64,000 nucleotides of DNA from Eretmocerus hayati. Lineage: Eukaryota > Arthropoda > Insecta > Hymenoptera > Aphelinidae. Shown piece after piece: positions 14,301 to 28,158 of the stretch. Each line of letters begins with the position of its first letter. Position 1 is the first letter of the stretch. The stretch covers positions 28,160,405 through 28,224,404 of the forward strand of contig CM056743.1 of assembly GCA_029851415.1 (NCBI GenBank), read 5' to 3'. The position numbers and the translations under genes were made by a program. The notes below the pieces were generated by a model. It had not been told where the DNA came from. It did not search any database and was given only the letters and a program-made list of their open reading frames with translations.

Positions 14301-16554
14301 TTATTCTTTTCCTGATTTGTAGCGAGAGAAACAACGCCAGCTAAACGATATTGATGTAACGGTCATCTTGAAACTGAGTCAATTGCAGTGTTTCACTAAA
14401 GATGATCAAGTTGAAAAAATTCAAGACTGTATACTTTTCGATAAAACAAAACTATCACAGCTGTATTCTCGAGTTGGTGAATTGCAACAGGAGACAGCAG
14501 AGATTCAAGAAAAATACAAGTAAATCTACTAATATTCATTCAAAAATTCATATCCAAAAATTTTTGAAAATTGGTTCATGATTGTAAATATAATCGACTG
14601 ACCAATCTTCATAGAAAAGATAAACTACATCTCCGAAGAATGAAAGCTGATTGTGAATCAATGAAAATTGAGCTGGAAACCGTAAAACAATCTATTAAAA
14701 AAGAAATGCAACAGAAATTTGGGCAACAAGTGTCATTAGTTTCGCTTTATGAAGCAGTTTTGAAGAGGTTGGTACACGGTATCAAAGCAAATACTGGCAA
14801 TCTCATGAAGTTCTACGATGACAAAATCGGCTGTAAGTATCGGTCACCCTTTATCCATGTTACATATTGAGGTCGAACAATTTCAATTTGTTCGCAGTTG
14901 TAGTCGTAAAAGCATATGTGACTTTTTCCAAGTGCTACATGAATTTACAAGCATTTCTTTTAAAATCGAAATTTTTCAGGTGTAAAGACAGAATACCGAC
15001 GACAGATGAAATTATTGAAAGAACTGATACAAGAAAATACAGAAAAATTGAGCTTTCTTACAGTATTGGAGGAAGAGTTATTTAAGCTTAGGAAGAATTT
15101 GAATCGGAAATTGATTTCTGAGGTAAACAAAATCGTAACCATATAAAATATCGATGAATATGATATAATTCGTGTCATCTTATTTTCTAGGAAGAGATAG
15201 ACAAAATTGAATCACAGTACAAGACCGATCTGTGCAAACTTAGAGTAATGTTGAAAGACCAAGAAGAGCAAAAAGCCCGCATTGCCAAAGATATCGACAA
15301 TATAAGTGAGGATTGGAATTTTTTAGCGTGAAGTTTTTTGTTCTGTGAAATGTTCCTGTGTAATTCCTCCAATTTTTGGTTAAACCCAAATTAAGGGACC
15401 TCAAAAAAGATAATTTCTAAGATTAGGAAACGATTAAGAAACTTTTTAACTTTTTTTTCTTCAATGTCAGTACGCTGATTTGTATTTCTTTCGTCTCCTA
15501 TGAAAATCAGACTCGTCAATAAAGAGAAAAACTCATGATTGAATTTAATTTTAGTCAAACGTGGCCAAACTTCAGCCCAACTGGATCAGAAGAAGAAGAA
15601 AGGCGAAAAGCTTGATCGTTGCGAGCAAAAAGAGAAAAAGCGCGATAATTTGTCTCCGCCCAAAGAACCTGTCAAGCCTTCACCCGACGATGCCAGTTGC
15701 CAGAAAAAGATTATAGCTGTAAGTCATTCTAAGATCTAATGCTTCAATTCGTCAAAGATTGAGGAATTAATCGATCGAAAAATTCATCGCAGATCCGAAA
15801 TTTGCTGGCCGAAATTGTCGCAGCCGATGAAACCAATACGAAAGAAACAATTGAAATAATGTTGAAGGAGATAACCGAAAAATTAGAAAGGAGTGGGTAT
15901 TGTAAAGAAGAAATTGAGAAGAATATCATGGACATAATGAAGATATCGAGCTTAGGCGAAGGCTCAACCTCAAGCAGAGATACTATTGAAAGTCTCAGTG
16001 ACACGATTTACCAGTAATTGATCAGAATATCTAGTCAATGCTAAAAAAATCTCGAGCCAGAATCTTGTTACATCAAAATTCCACCCAACTCAGATTTTTC
16101 ATTTTTAAAAATGATTTTCGCTCTTGCCTGAAGCATTCATTCAACTAAATTTGTACAGATATACTATTATCAAATCCTGTTGCTTATTTTTTCCAGGTAC
16201 GGTTTAGAAATGAGAAAAACAAAATCGGATCACGAAATTCACCAAGAATGGAGAAAGATTTTGAACGATCTATTTTCAAACTTAGGGATTCAAGACCCAG
16301 ATGATGTAATTGCTCAAGAATTGTTGTGTGAATTAAAAGTAACAAAAAAGACGCAATGTGCTGCACAATTACTTTTGCAAAAGTTACCTCCTGATACAGA
16401 TCGGGACACCAGAGAAGCTTTGTGTAAGCTTATCACACCTATGATCAATAAATTAAGAGAAATCATTGGTGTATCGGAAACTGACGAACAATTTGAAATC
16501 GTGAGTAAAAAACTACTTCTTCTTAGTGATAAGATGGATCATTCTTCAATATAA
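2385..16554 (+). CDS. CFAP44: cilia- and flagella-associated protein 44 (CFAP44/WDR52), 31 exons
   Basis: Thirty-one exons join in phase to about 1997 aa (human protein about 1850 aa). CFAP44 is a WD-repeat, coiled-coil protein of the axonemal doublet (tether/tether-head to inner-arm dynein f). In insects it is expected in sperm flagella and chordotonal cilia. Coding exons: 2385-2397, 2488-2620, 2701-2863, 3965-4104, 4595-4889, 5202-5346, 5442-5620, 6108-6350, 6817-7001, 7088-7226, 7306-7579, 8232-8463, 8560-8830, 8912-9078, 9154-9372, 9482-9591, 9664-9712, 9749-9971, 10066-10233, 10316-10513, 11129-11393, 11735-12009, 12102-12270, 13131-13453, 14323-14519, 14615-14832, 14980-15122, 15191-15305, 15555-15718, 15793-16013, 16197-16554. 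Signature blocks are HSFGYDC and GGGIGHI near the N-terminus and GHIKSWKMADTFTGLKLQG in the WD region. Exons 1-13 (about 800 aa) encode WD repeats. Exons 14-31 are charged coiled coil, with an acidic Ser/Asp tract at the start of exon 24 and the LDESICPEGCDRELYD block after it. Exon 1 carries only 13 coding bases. Weakest splice calls are the acceptors of exons 4, 19 and 24. Confidence 0.9.
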
Positions 16555-16756
16555 GAGATCTTTTGGATTACAGCAAGAGATCGGATCCAAAAATTCGAGC
16601 ATCAAATGAATGAAATGAAATTCTCCAATTTAGTTGAAGGAAAGAATCGTATTTGAGAATAAAAAAATACCTGAGGCAATGGATTTTTGAGAGGTTTCAG
16701 AAAACTCAAGAGCACTATTTTATATCTCAGTGTACAAGATTAGGTACTACCACTCA

Positions 16757-16762
16757 TTTATT
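16757..16762 (-). promoter_or_regulatory. candidate polyadenylation signal of Tbp
   Basis: TTTATT on the plus strand reads AATAAA on the minus strand, 466 bp past the Tbp stop codon. It lies upstream of the two CFAP44 signals in plus-strand terms, so the two convergent mRNAs would overlap at their 3' ends. No closer canonical hexamer was noticed. Confidence 0.35.
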
Positions 16763-16821
16763 TAGGATATTTGATTCATTTGTACAATCTCATAGATTAT
16801 CGTCTTGATCCTATATGATAC

Positions 16822-16873
16822 AATAAATTTATCATGATAGATTTTATGTAACAAACTTATTTTAAGTAATAAA
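16822..16873 (+). promoter_or_regulatory. two polyadenylation signals of CFAP44
   Basis: AATAAA occurs at 16822-16827 and again at 16868-16873, about 270 and 315 bp past the CFAP44 stop. Either could end the transcript. Confidence 0.5.
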
Positions 16874-17227
16874 CAGATTTCTTTACAAGAAGATTCCTTA
16901 GTCACTTGGATGCGAATGAAAATATTCTCTCTGAACAGATGATTTTTCTATGCAGCAAAAGAAAATTTTCCATGAAACTTGGAGAATATCGTACGAAGAA
17001 TACTAAGGGCTCTTGTGATTGTCAGAGTTTTCAATAGACATGCAAAGTATAGTCTCAAGGCCTAGCATTCCACATTAATCATTCTTTAAAAATAATAATG
17101 TTAGAGAAAACATCATCACTGTGAATTTCAGGTCTTATTAGCTAAAATCATTCTACAACATTCATCAATGTCACACTCCTTAAGACTAAAATTAATGCCT
17201 AAATTTATAAAAGGCTAAGACTACATA

Positions 17228-18698
17228 TCACTGCTTTTTGAAACTCTTTAGAATAGGATAAATATTATCAAATGCCTCATAAATTTCTTGCCGCACTTTT
17301 GCTCCTGTGAAAATAAAATAAATCAGAATTAATTGTATGTTTATTAGTAAAACAGCAATAGGAAGAGTGGCTTCTATAGCTTACCTGTTAGTACCACCTT
17401 CCCAGAGACGAAGATAAGTAACACAATTCTAGGCTGAACCATCCGGTAAATGAGCCCAGGAAATAATTCTGGTTCATACGAAGAGAACTGACCATGAGTA
17501 AGGGTTAAGCCCTCTAATCGAATGGGGAATTTCACATCACAACTACCCACCATATTCTGGATTTTAAAATCTAGGAACTTAGCCTGAAAAAGATAGAATC
17601 AATGAGCAAAGTGAAGGAATACAGTATGAATATTCTTATGAAGAAGAGATCATTTACCGCAAAACCTAATTTTTGGATGATTCTTGCATATTTGCGAGCT
17701 GCAAGTCTTGAATCTTCTTCACTTTTGGCTCCTGTGCATACCATTTTCCCACTGCTGAATATCAGAGCTGTTGTTCTCGGTTCTCGTATTCTCATAATTA
17801 CAGCTGCAAACCGCTTTGGATTATATTCAGCATTCCGTGCATGAAGAGCAATTTTCTTCAAATCCAATTTACAATTCAAATTCACAGTTGATACAATATT
17901 CCTACAAGCAAAGATGTGAGTATGAAAATATGATTTGAGCTAATATTAGAGATTCTTAGGGGATTACTTACTGTAATTGAGGAAGTATGCCAGGATCCGC
18001 AGAAGCTGGGGTCATAGGAGTCATGGGCCCTGGAGTGGATGGTCCCATGGATGATGTTGCTATTTGACTTGAGGGCTGAATGAGGGGTGACATCATATTT
18101 TGCTGAAATAAAGTATTCAGGTAGTTTAATTTGGAATCCAGTTCTAATATGAGAGGGAAATACACTTTGGATTACAAACAGATAAAGTATTGAAATATTT
18201 CTTGATAATAAATTTTCAGCCATTAGATTTGTACAGAAATAATTTTGTAATAGACATATTTGGATACATCTTTGAGCTATTTTATAGTTCTAAATATTTT
18301 TTTCTTAAACTCTTAATAAATCATCACTTATACCAGTGCTACAATTGTATAATCAAAATTACACAGCTTTAAATGAATTCTGCAAAAGATTTTAAGGAAG
18401 TATGTCCGTTTTGTTTTATACTCACAGGAGTTTGTGGCTGCATCATACTTTGTGGGGTAGCAAATGGCTGATTACTTGAGTAAGACTGCATAGACTTTTG
18501 AGGTGTTTGCATTATCATGTTATTCTGCATGGATCCCATTGGATGGATTTGTTGCTGCATTTGATACTGATGCTGCTGTTGTGCCTCCTGTTGCTGTTGC
18601 AGGACATTCGGGAGAATTTGTTGGTCTTCATCTGGCTGATGTAGCGGTGTACCGATACTTGGTATGCTAAAGCCAGGACTCGGAAGCATTTGGTCCAT
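17228..18698 (-). CDS. Tbp: TATA-box-binding protein (TBP), 5 exons
   Basis: Minus-strand exons 18698-18426, 18102-17972, 17901-17658, 17583-17385 and 17304-17228 join in frame to about 307 aa. TBP is the DNA-bending core of TFIID, SL1 and TFIIIB and is needed by RNA polymerases I, II and III. The N-terminal part (about 135 aa, exons 1-2) is rich in Gln, Met, Pro and Ser with short Q runs. The C-terminal core (about 172 aa, exons 3-5) shows the two direct pseudo-repeats of the saddle. Repeat 1 contains [12 protein letters not shown] and [16 protein letters not shown]; repeat 2 contains [13 protein letters not shown] and [14 protein letters not shown]. The paired Phe residues that intercalate into the TATA minor groove are present in both repeats. 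The gene converges on CFAP44 and diverges from PSMC2. Core sequence is near-invariant in animals, so the call is secure. Confidence 0.97.
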
Positions 18699-19634
18699 TT
18701 TGAATATTTATGCTGACAGTCTCTTCAATAAATAGTTAATAATGACCGACTGTTCTCAAGTCACACAAAACCTTTCATCAGCAGAGGTTTTGCAAATGCC
18801 AAGCTGCAGACTTTTCACTTTCATCCATTGTCTTCCATTGCTTACTAGAAGAATCATGATATTGATTAATTGAGAGAATTTGGAAAATTCAAGTACTTTT
18901 ACACTCACTAGGATTGAGAGAGAAACTTTGTTGTCAACATCAACTTACCATCAGAAAATATGGGAAAATTTCCATTGAATGCTTCAAAGGCAGTCAGGTA
19001 TGATTGAATTTCTCCAGTGTATGATTGAGAGCTACTTAGGATTAATAACTATTGCTATTATTTTGGCGAAACTACTCGAATATTTTAAAAAACTACAATT
19101 TCCTTGAAGGTTATGCCGAGCACTCAAAGTTTCAAAGTAGGGAGGGTAGAGATTTCAAAGTTTCATCATGGATTATGTAGCTGTATAGTTTGGTGATAAT
19201 AGGGTCCGAATAGTGATAACTTATTACAGCGCCATTGCGGAAGCCAATGGAAGTTGGTTGAAAACTGGTATCTGATTCAAGTTCAGCAATTTCGTATTAG
19301 GAATATAACGGGGAATTTCATCAATTATAGAGACTGATGAGAAACTTTTGGGACTTGATGAGGCAATTTATTTCTCTCAAACTTATTCATATTTATGAAA
19401 TTTCAGCTTTTTTGAAAGATTTATCGGTATGGTAGAAGTTTACCTTGCCAAGAACTTTAACAAAATTGTGTGGTGTGTGACGTGTTTATTTCGCATCTTG
19501 GTGCATTAGTAAACCAGCGGCTCTAGTTTTCGCTTGTAATCAGCCGAAAACATAACCGTTCACGGCTGATTAATTTAATTTAGTTAGAAAAACAATTATT
19601 TCTGTATATTTTCAATTAGAATAATCGTAGCAAA
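18699..19634. promoter_or_regulatory. divergent intergenic region between Tbp and PSMC2
   Basis: These 936 bp separate the start codons of two head-to-head housekeeping genes and must contain both promoters and 5' leaders. No repeat, transposon or extra reading frame is visible. No specific binding site can be assigned. A shared bidirectional promoter is plausible but is inference from arrangement only. Confidence 0.5.
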
Positions 19635-21588
<1,954 letters not shown>

Positions 21589-21753
21589 GTCATCTTTACC
21601 CAACGTTCTCGCTGATGCCGATGCAAGTTTGTACGATCATTTCTTTTATAATGTCAAGGGCAATATTAATGCATCTAATGCCGTACCATCTGCTTTTGAA
21701 CAATGAAAATATATTTAATTCTTACTAGTTATGTTGAAATTAATGCGTAATTT

Positions 21754-21759
21754 AATAAA
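21754..21759 (+). promoter_or_regulatory. polyadenylation signal of Rpt1/PSMC2
   Basis: AATAAA lies 166 bp past the stop codon in an AT-rich 3' flank. Confidence 0.65.
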
Positions 21760-22451
21760 GTATTTACTTTCCATTACTCGAAATCTGTTGGTTGCTATCA
21801 GTTTTCTATCAATAATCCATTTTGAGGGGGTATAGAATGCGGGTTTAGAATATTTTTGCAAAGACCTTCCTATTCTTCAGTTCATTGTATTGATTTATTT
21901 GATGAAATAATTGAGAGAATATGAGGAGTCTTGTTGAGATGAAATTCTTTCCTTTCATTCTTGTTGAAGTAAGTATGTTACAAGGCATTAAAATGGCCAA
22001 AAAAGGATAGAAATTGAAACAAAACTGTAGGATATTCATACGATTACAAGCCTTGACTTCCCTTTCTGAGAACTTTATTGTGGCATACAAGGTGACTTGA
22101 TGGTTTAAACTAAATTCTTTGTAAGGGTGTGGGTTCCCCAAATAGATTGAGCACTCAGTGAAAGCTCTTTGTGTGCACTACCATCAATCCCCCCCCCCCC
22201 AGAGATTTTTTTTGAGCTTCATCACATACAGATTGTAAGAAATTTATATTGAGACTAATTAGGTCCCAAAAGCTTGCACATGCAGGGAGCTTTTACAAAT
22301 TGAGTAGTCCTTTTGAGGTCCTAACTATATTATATTTTCCTTGTCCTGTGGAGCAACTCAATCACCTATGCTGCACTTGCTAAGACTGACAGACTTAATT
22401 TAACCTCCTATGAATGATATTTCTTCGTCAAAACAATAAGAGTACGAGAAT
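21760..22451. other. intergenic, no gene seen
   Basis: Sequence between the PSMC2 and MATH-BTB 3' ends. It contains a run of about ten C near 22190 and no credible coding exon. This marks the boundary between the conserved gene cluster and the repeat-rich half of the window. Confidence 0.5.
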
Positions 22452-22457
22452 TTTATT
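22452..22457 (-). promoter_or_regulatory. polyadenylation signal of MATH-BTB copy 1
   Basis: TTTATT on the plus strand (AATAAA on minus) 87 bp past the stop codon of the MATH-BTB gene. Confidence 0.5.
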
Positions 22458-22543
22458 GACAAAAAAACAAGGACCTTTGGAGTAAATGTTACTTACAGTC
22501 TTCAAGTTCAAAGTATGCAATGACAAATGGTAGTTCTTTTAAA

Positions 22544-24984
22544 TCATAATTTGGACATCATGACATCTATCACACTTCTTAGAAGAGCAGGGGATAAACG
22601 GTTTATGGTTTCTTTGAAATTCTCATCATTTTTCAAAGTTTTTGAATTGTCTGTAATGAACTCCAAGACTACTGGTGCCAGCTTATTTGTCTTACAGTGA
22701 TCCATGAGCGTCAGGGCATTTCCAACATTGTCTAGACTCAAATTATAGATTAATGTTTCACAAGCATTTTTAAGCCCAGTAATACAATATTTATCAGCTG
22801 CAAGAAACAAATCACTATCCAATCTATCCATGTGACTCACTTTTCCAGCATAAATGTACCTCAAAATTTCTTCCATGACATGGGGTTCAACATCAGGGAT
22901 ATTAAGAATATTTTCTTGATTCTCTCTCATGTCATGTTTGAACATTGCATGAAAAACGGGACTTCTAGCTGACAAAATACTTTTGTGAACATGATATTCC
23001 TGTTTTCCAACAATTAGAGTTAAATCAGAGAAGTCCCCGCTGACAAAAAGATTTTCAAAATCATCAAATTCTAGTAAACGGTGCTCCGGTTTTGTGACAA
23101 TGTCCAATGATGCACTTGGATTCACAGCAGAAATATCATATGCACCCTTGAAAAGCATTTCCATCTGAACAATCAAATTTCCATCAAATAAGTGGTCTTT
23201 GAGATTCTTTGTTTCGAAATCAAAAGTTGCTGCCTTAAGAAAATTGACATGTTCTTCAGAACTTTTTACAATAGGTTTGCCTTCATAATTGAGTAACTGA
23301 AATCTTACATATGAGTAATTCCGCGCGAAAGCGGACCACGAATTGCAGACATATCTCAGATTGTTTTTCTACTATTCTTAATCGATTCTATGGTCCAAAA
23401 AATGGACTTTTCACTCTCTATGGGGTCCAGAAAAAATTTTTTGTTTCCATGGGGAATATCTTTGTGGTAGTGTTTTTAGGAAAAAAATACCAATCTTTTT
23501 TCAGTAAAATGGGTGTAGTTCCGACTTAAGGTAAGATACGATCACGCAAATAGTGGCATTCGAAAGATCTTTCAAAAATCTATTGAAAATATGTTTCGAA
23601 ACAATTTGTTTGAGGCCACGGACGCCCCTTGTGAGCAAAAAGGTGGAAAACAGAAAAAATTCGATTCCTCAAAAACCTAATTTTTTAAAAATCTGAAAAT
23701 ACACATTTTGATGTGAAATTGCGTGTTCTTCCAGAAAAAAGTGGTCCCGATCTGTGTTTTTGGGTTCTACGCTGTTTTTTCTACGTTTCATCAATATTCT
23801 CAGCCTTTTCGGTTGAGAAATGAAATTTTCTGCGCATGCGCAGGAATTTAGACTGCTGAAACCAATTCCATTAAAAAGCCAAGGAAATTTCCTTCAAAAT
23901 GATTACCTGGCGAAGTCAATTCGATGTACTGGGCCCAAAGTTACATGGCATTAATGATCAAGCATCCTCAAGAGGGGTAAATGCAGATCTTGCACAAATT
24001 TCCCATTTAGTATCGTGACTCGAGTAGAAGTATCATCATTCTTTAGACCTTCTAACTTTAGGCACAGTACATTGAATCGACTTCGCCAGGTGGTCATTTT
24101 GAAGGAAATTTTCTCAGCTTTTCATTAAAAAAGGTTTCGGCAGTCTAAATTCCTGCGCATGCGCAGAAAGATCCACTCTTCAACCGAAAAGGCTGAGAAT
24201 ATTGATAAAACGTAGAAAAAACAGCGTAGAACCCAAAAACACAGATCGGGACCACTTTTTTCTGGAAGAACACGCAATTTCACATCAAAATATGGATTTT
24301 CAGATTTTTAAAAAATTAGGTTTTTGAGGAATCGAATTTTTTCTGTTTTCCACCTTTTTGCTCATAGGGGGCGTCCGTAGCCTCAAAAAAATTTTTCCAA
24401 AACATATTTCAATAGATTTTTGAAAGACCTTTCGAATGCCACTATTTGCGTGGTCGTATCTTACCTTAAGTCGGAACTACACCCATTTTACTGAAAAAAG
24501 ATTGGTATTTTTTCCTAAAAACACTACCACAAAGATATTCCCCATGGAAACAAAAAATTTTTTCTGGACCCCATAGAGAGTGAAAAGTCCATTTTTTGGA
24601 CCATAGAATCGATTAAGAATAGTAGAAAAACAATCTGAGATATGTCTGCAATTCGTGGTCCGCTTTCGCGCGGAATTACTCATATGCATCTACATCACAT
24701 TCTTCAATCGTCATGAACTCTATAACTGGTTCAGCAAGACTTGATGAGCTATAACCACTAGGATAGAGATAGATAATAAATTCATATTTAACATTGTCAT
24801 ACCATGCGGCGTATACCGGAGATTTAACAGATTTCCCAATTTCAAGATAACAATCAGCAAAATTTTTTATGACCCAAGTGTACTTATATTTTTGAACATT
24901 GATCACAGTCTCACCATAAAAGCTAGTGATACTCTTGGAAAACTCGGCCTTTGATGAAGATGACGAGTCTTGCTGATTGACCAT
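22544..24984 (-). pseudogene. MATH-BTB (speckle-type POZ-like) gene copy 1, split by a foldback transposon
   Basis: Two minus-strand coding segments, 24984-24683 and 23309-22544, flank a 1371-bp inserted element. If the element and one TA are ignored, the two segments are in one frame and would total about 355 aa, the usual length of MATH-BTB proteins. These are substrate adaptors for Cullin-3 ubiquitin ligases. The first segment holds the start of a MATH domain (YKYTWVIKNF). The second holds the end of MATH and a BTB fold from about residue 190 (FSDLTLIVGKQEYHVHKSIL, then SARSPVFHAMF and LRYIYAGKV), followed by a BACK-like helical tail. As written, the frame stops three codons into the element. 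The host may still splice the insert out (see findings), so dead gene versus exonised intron cannot be decided from sequence. The paralogue at 39931-40987 has no intron at this place. Confidence 0.85.
23312..24682. mobile_element. non-autonomous foldback element, TA-flanked, inserted in MATH-BTB exon
   Basis: The element is 1371 bp and begins TGAGTAATTCCGCGCG and ends with its exact complement. TA dinucleotides flank it at 23310-23311 and 24683-24684, as left by Tc1/mariner-type integration. The two arms (about 23312-23930 and 24070-24682) are near-identical inverted repeats of roughly 610 bp around a loop of about 140 bp. The same short reading frame can be read on each arm, which is a by-product of the symmetry. 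There is no transposase. Divergent relatives lie at 58085-58400, and TIR-like ends at 41358, 42767 and 57866 share the terminal pattern (GGTAGTTCCG or GAGTACCTCCG). Confidence 0.9.
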
Positions 24985-25980
24985 GTTGACGTTGACAATC
25001 CAGTGGTCCCTCTATGGTCCCTCTGATGGCGAGGTCGATATAAGACTAAGCACTATAATAGGAAAGACGAATTTATAAGAGTTTTATCAAGAATCTCGTT
25101 TCTTATTTACGTATCACCTTCACCAATATTTGCGAGACGATGTCAACCCTTGATTGACTAATAATAAATGATGTTTGTTAAACAGCCAGCCATACCATAA
25201 CTTTCTGGTGCTTTCTGGCGCGAAAAGTGGGCGCCGCGTGGTTATTGCTTGGTTTGCTATATATCTTTACTGATTATACTAACACGTGTGTTATACAAAT
25301 CCGGCACACGATCACAAAGTAACAAACGATATTGTTAGAAATGAAAATGTATGTACTCATCATTTTCATAATTTTTTAATAATTTGTTCGATTTATTAAT
25401 CTGAGATACTCAATCTATACAGTTGGCAGAAGCACACCTGTTTGAGAGTTCCTGACTTCGAATTATGGATTTGTGCATACAGATCAAATTTAAATGGCGA
25501 ATCTGCGGGGTTTGTCCCCCCCCCCCCCCATTTGATGATAAAAATAATCGTTATGCTATAGAATATTCAAATACGGACGGATTTAAGGTTCTTGAAGTGT
25601 TGTTAAGGGTTTCAAAGATTACAAAACTGTCTCCAAAATCGACCTGTCAGATATTTTTCGAGAACTCTCACACATTATAAGAATACGTTTTGATGACCTG
25701 AATCGTATCGGTTTTTACCTTGAAATGGCTCAAACGATTTTACCCTGTATGATTAATACGCGCGGGATTATATTAGACTCGCAAATCCAGTTGAGATAGC
25801 CAAAAAAGTCGATGTAACGGATATTCCCCGCTCCGAAATATATGATTATAGGATCAAAATAACGAGATACGTAGGTTTTTGTTTTGTCCTGAAAGTCTCT
25901 ATACAAGAGATATGCGGGTTTTCAGTTCATCAGCCAAACTTAGATTTCTGACCCTTTTTGGGTCGGGAAAACTTCATGAA
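24985..25980. other. upstream flank of MATH-BTB copy 1, no gene recognised
   Basis: About 1 kb between the MATH-BTB start and the Tigger element. It contains a poly-C run near 25507-25520 and a short open frame at 25465-25680 with no recognisable family. It presumably includes the MATH-BTB promoter. Confidence 0.4.
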
Positions 25981-25982
25981 TA

Positions 25983-26005
25983 CAGGCGTAACCCGTTATC
26001 TGCGG
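25983..26005 (+). repeat. left TIR of Tigger element
   Basis: 23 bp beginning CAGGCGTAACCCG, exactly complementary to 28159-28181, preceded by target TA. Confidence 0.9.
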
Positions 26006-26199
26006 ATGATACAGATCGGAAAGGTGCCGCAGATACCGAATCCGCAGATACGGAAGCATTGTTCTTATGGGAGAAGGGGGGATACAGACTGTGATTGGAA
26101 GAAAATTCGTTCGAAAAAATTTTAGTGTAAAAATAATAGTGTTTATAAACGAAATAAAGTGATATAAATAACGATCTCTATTACAAAATTGATAACTGA

Positions 26200-27945
26200 T
26201 CAACTTTTTGAGAAAAAATCGGTCATTTGGGTTTGTTTTGCTCGTCTGATAGTGTCCGCATACAGCTCGCGGTACCCCTTTAAAGCGATTTCACAATGGT
26301 GCTTGAACTGAAGACTTCGAACCATCACTGGGTCACTGTCCATAGCTTCATCCATAGCATCTTCGATCATCTTGATGATTTTTGCTATCGATTTGGCTTG
26401 GAATACGGGAGGCTGTGATTCTTGAGTTTCATCCTTGGATGCTTCGTCGGGCTCGTTGAGGATGATTTCAATTTCATCGATTGACAGAGGCTCAACTATG
26501 GGTTCCACCAATTCTAAGATCTCATTTTCCTCAACATTTGAGAAACCCTCGCCACCAACATGTCCAGCAAGACCAATAATTTCGTGCACAACATCACGTA
26601 CAGGCTCAACTTGAGAAAGCTGACCATCCACAAGACCTGGCAGTAATTTTTTCCAGCACCCAATCAAGGTTGACGAGTTGATTTCATCCCATGATTCTTT
26701 GACGTATCCAATAGGATGAAAGATGTTGAACTGCCTCCAAAATTTCTTTACTGCAGTTTTCGGGTCATCAGTGCTTACCTCTGATTGACTGACAACGTTC
26801 AACATCCTCCTCATCACACGCCTGAGATAGTAGGCTTTGAAGGTTGCAATGACGGTTTGATCCATTGGCTGAATGAGGGAAGTCGTGTTCGGTGGTAAAA
26901 ACATGACTTCAACATCTGGGTGCAACGATTGCAAAGTTTTTGGGTGGCTACCTGCATTGTCCAGTAGCAGTAGAATTTTGAAAGCAAGATTTTCCTTCAT
27001 TAGTTTCTCTCTTACTTCTGGGATGAATGAATTTTGAAACCACTCCGTGACATTCTTTTGCGTTGCCCAAGCGTTTTTATTAGATTTCCAAAAAACTGGC
27101 AGTAGAGCCTTGTTTTTGTTCCTCAATGCGACTGGCGTTTCTGATCGGTAAATGAGCATTGGTTTGCACTTAATTGTTCCCGAAGCATTTGCGCACAAAA
27201 GCAATGTATATCTGAAACACCAAACAAGAGCCGTTGATGATTTCACGAGTCAGAGTCGTAATTTATTAAGAACGTCAGAAATTCACCTGTCTTTTGCAGC
27301 TTTGAACCCAGACGCCACCTTCTCTTCCTCAGTTAGATATGTACGCTTTGGCATTTTCTTCCAATAGAGTCCCAACTCGTCACCATTAAAGATTTGAGAG
27401 AGTGAGTACCCTTTTTCAGCAATGAATTGTGCAAGAGAAGAACAAAATTCACGAGCACCTTTCTCATCTGCTGATGCTTTTTCGCCGGTGAAGCTGACAT
27501 TGTGCAGTGAAAATCTTGTTTTAAAACGAGTGAACCAGCCTGGACTAGCTCCAAACTTTTCTCCAGCACAGGCCTCGTATGTCTCGGTGACGTACTTGTG
27601 GAAGATCAATGCTTGCTCCCGAATCAACAATGTTGATAGAGGCACGTTTTGTCTCACCATTCCTTGGATCCACACATAAAGCATTTGCTCCATCCGCTCT
27701 TGACCTGGACTACGGCTGATCTTGCTTACTTGAGCATGCGTGCCAAGAATCTGCGCGCTATCTCGGATTTTGGCTTCATTATCACGTATACTTCGTATTG
27801 TCGATTCTCCAACCTCAAATTTTCTTGCGACATGGGCGATTTTCTCTCCTTTCTTCAAGCTATCCAAAATTTCTAACTTTTGAGCCAGATTTAGCACTTT
27901 CCGATTTTGTTTCTTTGCCGTTGTATCTTTCTTTGAGGGGGCCAT
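26200..27945 (-). CDS. Tigger transposase (CENP-B HTH plus DDE superfamily 1), 2 exons
   Basis: Exons 27945-27287 and 27211-26200 on the minus strand are separated by a 75-bp GT-AG intron and join in frame to about 556 aa. The protein would cut and paste the element that carries it. Residues about 15-65 form a CENP-B/psq-type helix-turn-helix (ESTIRSIRDNEAKI). A second CENP-B-type DNA-binding helix region follows at about 90-150 (GWFTRFKTRF). The DDE catalytic core has D189 in FNGDELGLYW, D304 in LLLLDNAGSH and D337 in SLIQPMDQ, a DD32D spacing typical of Tigger/jerky proteins. The acidic tail and TQMTDFFSKS end resemble other Tigger proteins. The intron is a slightly unusual feature for a transposase. 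A domesticated jerky/CENP-B gene is unlikely because the gene sits between matched TIRs and TA duplications. Confidence 0.93.
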
Positions 27946-28158
27946 TTTAAGAGAAATGTAGAAATATTTACACTCAATTTTGAACTTGAAATTCAGCCAG
28001 CCAAAATGTCAACAAACTGAAGTTGTTGACATTCCGTTGTTCGCCAGGGAAATTTTCAAAATCGAAAACCATCCGCATTTACGGAATTTTATACCGCACA
28101 TAGCGGGAAGTGGTCTCATCGAAAAAATCCGCACTCAGCGAATCCGCAGATGCGGAAG

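Noticed and set aside
22188..22200. C runs near 22190, 25510, 42050, 50110 and 57190 considered as G-quadruplex sites
   Set aside because: They are single homopolymer runs, possibly length errors in assembly, without the repeated spaced G-tracts expected of a quadruplex array.
23311..24689. Matching 70-codon open frames on the two arms of the foldback element
   Set aside because: They are mirror images produced by the inverted repeat; no transposase motif or known domain is present.
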